7,464 bases of DNA from Acidimicrobiaceae bacterium (GCA_003135595.1 PLCI01000005.1:1-7464), one strand, 5' to 3'. Shown: positions 1 to 5,549, counted from the first letter of the stretch. Translations and numbers: made by a program. Notes: generated from the sequence alone by a model not told the origin.

Positions 1-482
1 CCGGCGGCCACCGCCGCGGCCGAGCCGCCCGAGGACCCGCCCGGCACCCGGGCATGGTCGCGGGGGTTGCGCGTCGGCCCGAACGCGGAGTTCTCCGTCG
101 AGGACCCCATCGCGAACTCGTCGAGGTTCGTCTTGCCGACGGGGATCGCGCCGGCGCCCACGAGCCGATCGACGACCGTGGCGGTGTAGGGGGGACACCA
201 GCCCTCGAGGATCCGGCTCGCAGCCGTCGTCGGGACGCCACGGGTGCACAGGTTGTCCTTGAGCGCGATGGGCACCCCTGCGAGCGGCCCGGGGTCCTCG
301 CCGTTGGCGACGGAGCGGTCGACGCGCTGCGCGGCGGCGAGCGCGCCCTCGGCGTCGACGTGCAGGAAGGCATTGAGCTCGCCGTTGCCCTGCGCGATCG
401 CGGCCAGGGCCGCCTCGGCCAGCGTCGTGGCGGTCGTGTCGCCGGTCCGAACCGCTGCGGCGAGCTCGATCGCGCTCGTCAC
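1..482 (-). CDS. gatA: GatA, amidase subunit of Asp-tRNA(Asn)/Glu-tRNA(Gln) amidotransferase (3' part missing)
   Basis: GatA hydrolyses glutamine and supplies ammonia to GatB, which amidates Glu-tRNA(Gln) or Asp-tRNA(Asn) in the cytoplasm. The 160 visible codons give the N-terminal third of an amidase-signature enzyme. Visible motifs are the GVPIALKDN stretch, with the likely catalytic Lys at residue 75, then KTNLDEFAMGSSTENSAFG, then the Gly/Ser-rich core beginning PGGSSGG at 147-153, with the likely cis-Ser at 150. By family spacing the nucleophilic Ser should lie about 24 residues further on, beyond the left edge, so it cannot be checked. The GTG start is chosen because it overlaps the gatC stop by four bases (GTGA) and gives a normal GatA N-terminus. 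Full-length GatA is usually about 480-500 residues, so roughly two thirds is outside the window. The gatC-gatA order is standard, and gatB may follow outside the window. Confidence 0.96.
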   Translation of the reverse strand, partial: MTSAIELAAAVRTGDTTATTLAEAALAAIAQGNGELNAFLHVDAEGALAAAQRVDRSVANGEDPGPLAGVPIALKDNLCTRGVPTTAASRILEGWCPPYTATVVDRLVGAGAIPVGKTNLDEFAMGSSTENSAFGPTRNPRDHARVPGGSSGGSAAAVAA

Positions 483-778
483 GGCGCGTCACCGATGATC
501 TGGGGCACGCAGAAGCGGTCGTCCTCGACGGCTGGCGCCTGTGCGAGCACCTCGTCTCGGTCGAGGCACTCGACCACGACGTCCTCGCGGAGGAAGGCGG
601 CCGCCGCGAATGGGTGCGCCGTCGGGGGCGTCGACTCGAGGTCGAATGCCTCGAGGTCCTTCGCGTGGTCGAGCACCGCACGAAGCTGGTCCGTGTAGCG
701 CTCGAGGTCCTCGCCGCTGATGTCGAGCCTCGCGAGCCTCGCGACGTGCGCGACGTCCTCGCGCGAGAGCGCCGTCAC
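479..778 (-). CDS. gatC: GatC, small subunit of Asp/Glu-tRNA amidotransferase
   Basis: A 99-residue protein, the usual GatC length. GatC wraps around GatA and stabilises its contact with GatB. The start reads VTALSREDVAHVARLARLDI, a typical GatC N-terminal helix. It continues with LERYTDQLRAVLDHAKDLEA, the family Pro-Thr turn near residues 50-53, LREDVV at about 63-68, and the C-terminal DRFCVPQIIG, matching the family F-x-V-P-x-[IV]-[IL] ending. The GTG start at 778 overlaps the stop of the upstream esterase by four bases, and the stop overlaps the gatA start in the same way, so the three genes are probably co-transcribed and translationally coupled. No strong separate Shine-Dalgarno site is seen. 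The reading frame stays open far upstream to about 1510, but that part is antisense-like noise over the esterase gene. Confidence 0.96.
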   Translation of the reverse strand: MTALSREDVAHVARLARLDISGEDLERYTDQLRAVLDHAKDLEAFDLESTPPTAHPFAAAAFLREDVVVECLDRDEVLAQAPAVEDDRFCVPQIIGDAP

Positions 779-1533
779 TCCGACTCGAACGCGGCGTCGA
801 GGAATCGGCAGGTCTCCGACTCGATGAGCTCGGCGTCGAAGTCGAGTGTGGCGACGTGGTAGCTGCGCTCGAGCCAGAGGTGCTCGACGGGTCCTGACGC
901 CTTCGCGACGACGAGCTCGGAGTTGTCGGTCGTCACCACGTGGTCCTGGCGGCTCGTGAGCACGAGCGTCGGGCACGTGATCGCTCCGAGCGAGCCCGCG
1001 ACGTCCTCGAGCGCGTCCATGAGGCTCGCCGCCGCCTCGATCGGCACCGCGGCGTAGCCGTACTCGTCGCCGCCCGGTCGGGCGATGTCGTTCGCCACGC
1101 CGTCGATCGTGACGATGCCCGCCGCCACGAGGTCCTTCACACCGTCGCGGAGCTCCTTGGCGATCGGTTGGACGAGCGGGTTGATGAGCACGAGGGCCGC
1201 GAGCTCGGGACGCTGCTCGGCGAGCCACGCCGCCAGCCCCCCGCCCATCGACAGGCCGACCACGGCGACCCGACGGCATCGCGCCGCGAGGGCGTCGTAC
1301 GCGGCGGCTGCCGCACCCGACCAGTCCTCCCAGCGCATCGCGACCAGGTCCTCGACCGCGGTGCCGTGGCCCGGGAGGAGCGGCAGCTCGACGGCATAGC
1401 CGAGGTTTGCCAACGCGTCGGCGATCGGTCGCATCGAGAACGGGCAGCCCGTGAACCCGTGGAGCACGACCACGCCGAGGTCGCCGCCGCTCGCGGAGAA
1501 AGGCTCGCACCCCGACGTGACGGGCGCTGCCAT
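775..1533 (-). CDS. alpha/beta-hydrolase, monoacylglycerol lipase / carboxylesterase type (Est30/bMGL-like)
   Basis: A 252-residue alpha/beta-hydrolase that should release fatty acids from monoacylglycerols or short esters. The oxyanion-hole motif HGFTG is at 25-29 and is followed by CPFSMRPIADALANLGY and LPGHGT (53-58). The nucleophile elbow is GLSMGG (93-98, Ser95). The acid is probably Asp197 in SRQDHVV, and the base His226 in SYHVATLD. This order and spacing match the small bacterial monoacylglycerol lipases and Est30-type carboxylesterases of about 250 residues. No signal peptide is evident, so it is probably cytoplasmic. The ATG at 1533 is favoured because HGFTG then falls at the usual distance from the start, and a TANNNT box lies just upstream. 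The gene leads a probable operon with gatC and gatA (4-base overlap) and is divergent from the SCP2 gene. The exact substrate is not predictable. Confidence 0.9.
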   Translation of the reverse strand: MAAPVTSGCEPFSASGGDLGVVVLHGFTGCPFSMRPIADALANLGYAVELPLLPGHGTAVEDLVAMRWEDWSGAAAAAYDALAARCRRVAVVGLSMGGGLAAWLAEQRPELAALVLINPLVQPIAKELRDGVKDLVAAGIVTIDGVANDIARPGGDEYGYAAVPIEAAASLMDALEDVAGSLGAITCPTLVLTSRQDHVVTTDNSELVVAKASGPVEHLWLERSYHVATLDFDAELIESETCRFLDAAFESE

Positions 1534-1541
1534 GGCGGCCG

Positions 1542-1547
1542 AGCCTA
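1542..1547 (-). promoter_or_regulatory. putative -10 box for the esterase-gatC-gatA unit (leaderless)
   Basis: Read on the minus strand, TAGGCT fits the actinobacterial -10 pattern TANNNT and ends 8 bases before the ATG at 1533. A transcript would therefore begin at or next to the start codon. No convincing -35 hexamer or Shine-Dalgarno site is visible, which fits a leaderless message. The motif is short and inferred from position only. Confidence 0.4.
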
Positions 1548-1557
1548 CCTGCGCCGT

Positions 1558-1563
1558 TATCCT
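1558..1563 (+). promoter_or_regulatory. putative -10 box for the SCP2 gene (leaderless)
   Basis: TATCCT matches TANNNT and ends 6 bases before the GTG at 1570, so transcription would start on the GTG itself. No Shine-Dalgarno sequence precedes the GTG and no clear -35 box is seen. It lies 10 bases from the opposing esterase -10 box, so the two promoters should exclude each other or be regulated together. Confidence 0.42.
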
Positions 1564-1569
1564 TCGCCG

Positions 1570-1995
1570 GTGCCGACGGGCGAGGTCACCCACAAGTTCG
1601 TGTTCCTGAGCGACGAGTGGATCAAAGCCGTCGCTGCGCTGCGCGACGAGTACCACACCCAGGGCTCGACCGCGCCCCTGACGCTGCGCGCGAACCTCGT
1701 CGTGACCGAGGTCCCCTTCTCGAGCGAGGAACTGCTGGCCCACCTCGACACCTCGCGCGGCGGGCTCGTGATCGACCGTGGCCACCTCGAGGGACCCGAC
1801 CTGTCCGTGACCGTCACCTGGGCGACGGCAAAGGCGCTGCTCGTCGAGGGCAATCCGCAGGCCGCTCTCAGCGCGTTCATGGAGGGCAAGGTCCGCATCG
1901 AGGGCGACGTGGGCAAGCTCATGGCCTTCCAGTCCGGCGTGATCGACGCGAACACGCACGAGATCGCCGCGCGCGTACGAGCCCTGACGGCCTAG
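1570..1995 (+). CDS. SCP2 sterol-binding domain protein
   Basis: A 141-residue single-domain protein of the sterol carrier protein 2 family. These are cytoplasmic lipid or acyl-CoA carriers with a hydrophobic tunnel. The N-terminus carries FLSDEWIKAV (12-21), common in actinobacterial stand-alone SCP2 proteins. The core is DLSVTVTWATAKALLVEGNP (77-96), then AFMEGKVRIEGDVGKLMAFQ (102-121), the diagnostic SCP2 segment in which G-K-[IV]-x-[IV]-x-G-D precedes the C-terminal helix. Start choice: GTG at 1570 puts 11 residues before FLSDEW and sits at a TANNNT box; an in-frame GTG ten codons later is possible but leaves almost no leader. It is the only plus-strand gene here, divergent from the lipase and convergent with the MFS gene, whose stop it overlaps. 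In eukaryotes an SCP2 domain is fused to the MFE-2 dehydrogenase, and an MFE-2-like SDR lies nearby, which supports a role in acyl-CoA or sterol handling. Confidence 0.9.
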   Translation: MPTGEVTHKFVFLSDEWIKAVAALRDEYHTQGSTAPLTLRANLVVTEVPFSSEELLAHLDTSRGGLVIDRGHLEGPDLSVTVTWATAKALLVEGNPQAALSAFMEGKVRIEGDVGKLMAFQSGVIDANTHEIAARVRALTA

Positions 1996-3623
1996 CGGGT
2001 CGCGTCGCGCACCGCGAGCAGGGAGTCCTGCGCGGTGCGCGAGAGCGGCCGCAGCCCGACCGCGGCGATCACCGCGGCCGCGGCGAGCGCGGTGCCGACG
2101 ATGAACGGGACACGGAACGTGGCGAGCAGCGCCACGTGGTTCGACGAGTGCGTCGTGAGCCCTCGCTGGCGCATGATGCCCTGCTGGATCGTGGTGACGA
2201 CCTGGATGCCCGCAACCTCGCCCACCTGCATGGCGAGTATCTGCGCCGCGGACATCACCCCGAAGTCGGACTCCGAGACCTCGTTCGCCATCAGCGACGA
2301 CGTCGCCGGCATCGCGACGCCCATCCCGAACCCCGACAGGGCGAGCGCGACGACAAGGAAGAGCAGGGGTGTCGTCGGCCCCATCAGCGCGAAGAGGACG
2401 AGCGACGCGCACAGTGACGACGTGCCGACGACCGCCGTCGTGCGCTCCCCCACCCTGGCCGCTGCATAGCCAGCGATCGGTGAGAACACCGCGAAGCACA
2501 GCGGTCGAGCGATCGAGACAAGTCCGACCTTGGTCAGCGAGAAGCTGTAGCCGAGCTCCATCACGAGCGGCGCGAGGAAGAACGCCGCGAAGTACGCGAA
2601 GTTCGCCGAGCAGCGCAGCACCATCGGCAGCACGAAGTTGCGCCGATGGAAGTACTGCGGCGGGATGAGGGGGTTGGGCGCCGTTCGGATGCGCCGCACG
2701 AACACGCCGATCCCGAGGGTCGTCGCGAGCCAGCACACCCACGCCGCCGGCGACATCCAGCCGATCTCGTGGCCGAGCGAGAGACCGAGCATGAGCGCGG
2801 TGACCGAGCCCGAGAGCGACCACGAGCCGACCCAGTCCATGTCCTTGAACGCCCGAACGACATCTGCGCGCTCGGTGAGCTCGCCGTCCTTGGCGCTCCG
2901 CGGCAGCACCACGGCGACGACGCAGACGGCAACCGCCAGCAGGACGAGCTGTGCCCAGAACAGCGAGCGCCACCCGAAGTATTGGATGACCGGCGACCCG
3001 ATTGACACGCCAAGGACGGGACCGCCAGCCCCCACGAGGGACCACCAGCCCATCGCCTTCACCCGCTCGCGCGGGGGGAACGCCGACATGATCAGCGCCA
3101 TCGACGCGGTCCCCGTCGCCGCACCCTGGATGCCGTCGAGCGCGCGCGCCGCGATGAGGAGGCCCGCGGTCGGGGCGAGCGCGGTCAGCAGGGCCGACAC
3201 CATCGCGCCGGCGAGCCCAAGCAGGTACAGCCGTCGGTGCCCGAAGACGTCCCCGAACTTCCCGAACAGCGGCGCGGCGAGGCCGTACGCAAGGAGCGGC
3301 CCGATCATCGTCCAGGTGAGGACCGTGAGCGAGGTGCCGAACTCGTGGGCGACCCTCGGCAGGGCGACGATGAACACCGTGAAGGTGAAGTTGAGCGCGA
3401 GCAGCCCCGCGAGCAGCGAGCCGAGCACCCACCAGCGGTGCCGGTCCGAGGAGAGTGCGCGCTGCTGGACGCGCGAGGTGAGCAGCGCGATCCAGTTGAG
3501 GTCCGACGCCGCTTCTGACCCGCTTGTGCCGAATGCGGTGGCGGCGGGGTCCGCGCGCGAGTCGAGCAGCTCGTCGGGATCGTCGAGACGTGTGCGCGAC
3601 CCGCCGGACTCGGGCGGGCTCAC
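1992..3623 (-). CDS. MFS transporter, DHA2-like 14-helix family
   Basis: A 543-residue inner-membrane transporter, the usual length for 14-helix proton-coupled drug/metabolite exporters. After a roughly 65-residue polar N-terminal tail, the first helix spans about 66-89 (WVLGSLLAGLLALNFTFTVF). Motif A is GKFGDVFGHRR (121-131) in the loop between helices 2 and 3. A motif C-like stretch GAGGPVLGVSIGSPVIQYFGW runs at about 198-218. Hydrophobic helices continue to about 524, with a short basic cytoplasmic tail. The GTG start overlaps the TGA of the SDR gene by four bases, so the two are probably one operon with translational coupling. No other ATG lies before residue 106. The C-terminal stop is shared base-for-base with the convergent SCP2 stop. 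Substrate unknown; the neighbours suggest a lipid-like or organic-acid product, which is inference. Confidence 0.88.
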   Translation of the reverse strand: MSPPESGGSRTRLDDPDELLDSRADPAATAFGTSGSEAASDLNWIALLTSRVQQRALSSDRHRWWVLGSLLAGLLALNFTFTVFIVALPRVAHEFGTSLTVLTWTMIGPLLAYGLAAPLFGKFGDVFGHRRLYLLGLAGAMVSALLTALAPTAGLLIAARALDGIQGAATGTASMALIMSAFPPRERVKAMGWWSLVGAGGPVLGVSIGSPVIQYFGWRSLFWAQLVLLAVAVCVVAVVLPRSAKDGELTERADVVRAFKDMDWVGSWSLSGSVTALMLGLSLGHEIGWMSPAAWVCWLATTLGIGVFVRRIRTAPNPLIPPQYFHRRNFVLPMVLRCSANFAYFAAFFLAPLVMELGYSFSLTKVGLVSIARPLCFAVFSPIAGYAAARVGERTTAVVGTSSLCASLVLFALMGPTTPLLFLVVALALSGFGMGVAMPATSSLMANEVSESDFGVMSAAQILAMQVGEVAGIQVVTTIQQGIMRQRGLTTHSSNHVALLATFRVPFIVGTALAAAAVIAAVGLRPLSRTAQDSLLAVRDATR

Positions 3624-4498
3624 TGCAGCAGCTTGGGCAGCCCCGCCTCGAGCTCGTCGATCGTGAACCGGTCGCCCTTTTCGAGCGTCTCGGTCATCGT
3701 CCAGTTCTGGAAGAGCCGGATCACGCCGCCCTGGACGAAGAAGACCTTGCCCGACGCCACGCAGTTCTCGGTCGCGAGCCACGCCACGAGCGGCGAGACG
3801 TTCGCGGGGTTCCACACGTCGAACTTCGCGACGTCCTCGGGCTCGGCGACCATGTCGGAGAGGCCCGGGGTGTTCTCGGTCATGCGCGTTCGCGCGGCGG
3901 GCGCGATGGCGTTCGCACGCACGCCGTAGCGACCGAGCTCGTCGGCGATGATGACCGTGAAGGCAGCGATGCCGGCCTTTGCCGCGCCGTAGTTCGACTG
4001 GCCGATGTTGCCGAGCAGTCCCGAGGTCGACGAGGTGTTGACGATGCTCGCCTTCACCTCGTTGCCGTCCTTCGCCCGCTCGCGCCAGTACGCGGCGGCG
4101 TGTCGGCTCGGGACGAAGTGACCCTTCAGGTGCACCCGCATCACCGCGTCCCAGTCCTCCTCCGAGAGGTTCACCAGGACGCGGTCCCGCAGGATCCCGG
4201 CGTTGTTCACGAGCACGTGAAGGTCGCCGAACGCCTCGACGGCGCTCTTGATCAGGTTCGCGCCGCCATCCCAGTCAGCAACGTCGTCATGGTTCGCGAC
4301 CGCCTCGCCACCGAAGGACTTGATCTCCTCGACGACCTGCTCGGCCGCCGACGTGGCCTCCGCCTCACCGTGCAGGCCGCCTCCCAGATCGTTGACGACG
4401 ACCTTGGCGCCCTCGGCTGCGAAGAGCAGCGCGTGCTCGCGGCCGATGCCGCGCCCCGCGCCCGTGATGATCGCCACGCGGCCGTCCAGTGCACCCAT
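3620..4498 (-). CDS. short-chain dehydrogenase/reductase, MFE-2/HSD17B4-type hydroxyacyl-CoA dehydrogenase-like
   Basis: A 292-residue NAD(P)-dependent oxidoreductase with Rossmann motif TGAGRGIG (12-19) and VVVNDLGG (33-40), where Asp37 after beta-2 suggests NAD(H). NNAGILRDR follows at 98-106. The catalytic residues are probably Ser157, Tyr170 and Lys174 (SNYGAAKAG). The position normally held by the fourth catalytic residue, Asn, reads VHLKG (His123). The same His, the NDLGG loop, NAGILRDR and the IAPAARTRMT segment (198-207) are features of the 3-hydroxyacyl-CoA dehydrogenase domain of peroxisomal MFE-2/HSD17B4, so oxidation of a 3-hydroxyacyl-CoA or steroid-like alcohol is a reasonable proposal. 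The substrate is not proven. The ATG is well supported by GAGGAGG five bases upstream. It is the first gene of a unit continuing into the MFS gene. A generic SDR alcohol dehydrogenase is the alternative. Confidence 0.9.
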   Translation of the reverse strand: MGALDGRVAIITGAGRGIGREHALLFAAEGAKVVVNDLGGGLHGEAEATSAAEQVVEEIKSFGGEAVANHDDVADWDGGANLIKSAVEAFGDLHVLVNNAGILRDRVLVNLSEEDWDAVMRVHLKGHFVPSRHAAAYWRERAKDGNEVKASIVNTSSTSGLLGNIGQSNYGAAKAGIAAFTVIIADELGRYGVRANAIAPAARTRMTENTPGLSDMVAEPEDVAKFDVWNPANVSPLVAWLATENCVASGKVFFVQGGVIRLFQNWTMTETLEKGDRFTIDELEAGLPKLLQ

Positions 4499-4503
4499 TG
4501 CAG

Positions 4504-4510
4504 CCTCCTC
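4504..4510 (-). promoter_or_regulatory. Shine-Dalgarno site of the SDR gene
   Basis: Minus-strand GAGGAGG lies 5 bases before the ATG at 4498. It is the strongest ribosome-binding site in the window and fixes the SDR start. Confidence 0.8.
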
Positions 4511-4522
4511 GTCCCGGCGCCC

Positions 4523-4551
4523 ACACTACTGAGGTGCGCGCGCACGCAAAA
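4523..4551 (-). promoter_or_regulatory. putative promoter of the SDR-MFS unit
   Basis: On the minus strand a TAGTGT box (4528-4523, TANNNT type) lies 17 bases downstream of TTTTGC (4551-4546); TTGCGT at 4549-4544 is an alternative -35 with a 15-base spacer. Transcription would start near 4516, leaving a short leader containing the GAGGAGG site. The spacer holds a perfect 12-base palindrome, GTGCGCGCGCAC (4534-4545), which could be an operator but could also be GC-rich chance. The upstream promoter edge overlaps the T-tract of the preceding terminator-like hairpin. Confidence 0.4.
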
Positions 4552-4579
4552 AGCGGCACGGGCGCCACGCGGGCGCCGC
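4548..4579 (-). terminator. putative intrinsic terminator after the small membrane-protein genes
   Basis: On the minus strand GCGGC (4579-4575) can pair with GCCGC (4557-4553), with an inner GCC/GGC pairing, and the stem is followed directly by five T residues (4552-4548). An alternative inner stem is GGCGCC, loop CGCGT, GGCGCC. It sits about 70 bases after the last membrane-protein stop and before the SDR promoter, the expected place to separate the two minus-strand units. The T-tract is short, so strength is uncertain. Confidence 0.45.
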
Positions 4580-4647
4580 GACGAGGGCTCAGACCGACGC
4601 GGTAGCGGAGGCAACGGCTCGTGCATCGAGGATCCAGGGCTCGGTCG

Positions 4648-4892
4648 TCAGCTGCTCGCGAACGTGCGCAGGTTCGCAGGGGCGAATCGCTGGTGATAGG
4701 TGAAGATCGATCCGGCGAGGATGACGAGCCCAGCGCGTCGAGTATCCCGCGGCTCGTGACGGTCCGGCTCGAGCTCGCGAGGAAGACCGTGGGCGAGATC
4801 AGCCCGAAGACGAGCCACAGCGCGACGATCAGGCTGAGCACGACGATGAGGATCGCGACGAACGAGGTGAGCGCGACGTAGCTGCGAATCAC
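4648..4892 (-). pseudogene. small membrane protein gene interrupted by a single-base frameshift near 4730
   Basis: The GTG at 4892 overlaps the stop of the preceding gene by four bases (GTGA). The first ~55 codons encode a strongly hydrophobic helix (FVAILIVVLSLIVALWLVFG, about 11-30) and have G/C at nearly all third positions, ending RGILDALG. After the GGG at 4731-4729 this frame loses the G/C third-position bias and runs on as low-complexity Ser/Arg sequence. A second frame takes over there with good bias and a sensible end: LVILAGSIFTYHQRF, then ...RTFASS and TGA at 4650-4648. Adding one base at the G run would join both parts into an 81-residue, two-helix protein. This is therefore either a real gene with a base-calling error or a recently broken gene; programmed frameshifting is less likely. 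I do not recognise the family, and no enzymatic motif is present. It was probably co-expressed with the upstream small membrane protein. Confidence 0.65.
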
Positions 4893-5197
4893 CGCTTGGT
4901 GGGCCCGCTTGGGTCCGCCTCAGGGTCCGCGAGCGCGTTGCCCTTCTTCAGGTGTATGAACCCCGCACCGCCCGCGAAGACGACGAGGAGCGCACCCAGG
5001 ACGCACGCACGGATCGCATCATCCCTATAGGACACGCCGGATGGGTTCGGGCGACCGCCGATGAGGTTGATCAGCGAGAACGCCGCTGCGGCGATCCCGA
5101 AGTAGGCGACCCACAAACGGGAACGCCCCCGAGAACAGGTGCGCGGCGATCGGCCGTCTCCTTGAGAGATCCGAGTCGGTACGGTTCCCGCGGCCAC
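4889..5197 (-). CDS. small two-helix membrane protein, unknown function, 5' frame uncertain
   Basis: As drawn from the GTG at 5197, a 102-residue protein. It has two hydrophobic segments at about 29-47 (WVAYFGIAAAAFSLINLIGG) and 65-82 (ACVLGALLVVFAGGAGF), then a short charged tail HLKKGNALADPEADPSGPTKR. The second half has mostly G/C third positions and looks coding. The first ~28 residues (Arg/Ser/Thr-rich) do not: codon bias there is better in another minus-strand frame at 5162-5112, which encodes PIAAHLFSGAFPF and would lead naturally into WVAYFG if one base near 5115 were removed. That frame has no obvious start after the TGA at 5235, so the true N-terminus is unresolved. Its stop overlaps the start of the next membrane-protein gene. 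A loose resemblance to small 2TM-domain proteins is noted without confidence. No function can be given. Confidence 0.5.
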   Translation of the reverse strand: MAAGTVPTRISQGDGRSPRTCSRGRSRLWVAYFGIAAAAFSLINLIGGRPNPSGVSYRDDAIRACVLGALLVVFAGGAGFIHLKKGNALADPEADPSGPTKR

Positions 5198-5234
5198 GCT
5201 GCGAGTCGGGCCCTTGGGCGACGGGGATGGTCGC

Positions 5235-5543
5235 TCAGCGGGATCGGCGCATGAACCTCTGCCAGAAGTCGGTGTCGCGGGCGTGCGCGTGGTAGTGGTC
5301 CGGGATGTTGCGCATGTGGTCGTCGATGCGGTAGCCGTCAGGCCCGAAGCGCGCGTCCGCCACGGCGCGCAGCCGCTCCGTCAGCAACGCGAGCACGTCG
5401 TCGGGCGGCACGGCCTGGTGCACGCGCCACACGACCATGGGCACCTCGCAGATCTCGCAGTCCGCGATCCAGCAGAGATCATCGTCGTAGTACCAGGTCG
5501 TCATGCGCGTTGCCTCGCACAGCTCGCAGCGCTCCGTGGGCAC
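5235..5543 (-). CDS. small HIT-like (histidine-triad) protein with two CxxC pairs
   Basis: A 102-residue protein. CELC at 6-9 resembles the N-terminal CxxC that binds zinc in many HIT-family hydrolases, and a second pair CEIC is at 29-32. VPMVVWRVHQ (34-43) resembles the strand before the HIT active site. The C-terminal NIPDHYHAHAR (79-89) contains His83, His85 and His87 in the HxHxH pattern of the histidine triad. HIT enzymes hydrolyse or transfer nucleoside monophosphates; whether this short version keeps that activity is unknown. Start choice: GTG at 5543 is preferred over the ATG at 5504 because it includes CELC and has an AGGCGG site 6 bases upstream. The later start would remove one zinc pair. 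It follows the kinase stop by 10 bases, so the two are probably co-transcribed. Canonical HIT proteins are usually 110-150 residues, so this one is compact. A conserved actinobacterial hypothetical protein unrelated to HIT is the alternative. Confidence 0.72.
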   Translation of the reverse strand: MPTERCELCEATRMTTWYYDDDLCWIADCEICEVPMVVWRVHQAVPPDDVLALLTERLRAVADARFGPDGYRIDDHMRNIPDHYHAHARDTDFWQRFMRRSR

Positions 5544-5549
5544 GCGAGT

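Noticed and set aside
940..1569. Upstream extension of the SCP2 reading frame back to 940
   Set aside because: The extension is Arg/His-rich and antisense to the esterase. SCP2 homology begins only after 1570, where a start codon and -10 box are present.
1534..3432. N-terminal extension of the esterase frame across the SCP2 and MFS genes
   Set aside because: The sequence is Arg-rich shadow of the MFS gene; the hydrolase fold starts normally from the ATG at 1533.
2638..3666. 342-codon plus-strand open frame opposite the MFS gene
   Set aside because: Ser/Arg/Pro-rich composition typical of an antisense shadow, with no domain; the minus strand encodes a convincing membrane transporter.
4365..4647. 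C-terminal extension of the second small membrane protein into the SDR gene
   Set aside because: Third-position G/C bias is lost after about 4730 and the extension overlaps the SDR start, its Shine-Dalgarno site and the terminator. It is explained by a frameshift.
3524..4696. 390-codon open frame on the plus strand opposite the SDR gene
   Set aside because: It is rich in Arg, Val and His with no recognisable motif and lies antisense to a clear SDR with intact catalytic residues. Long antisense open frames are expected at this GC content.
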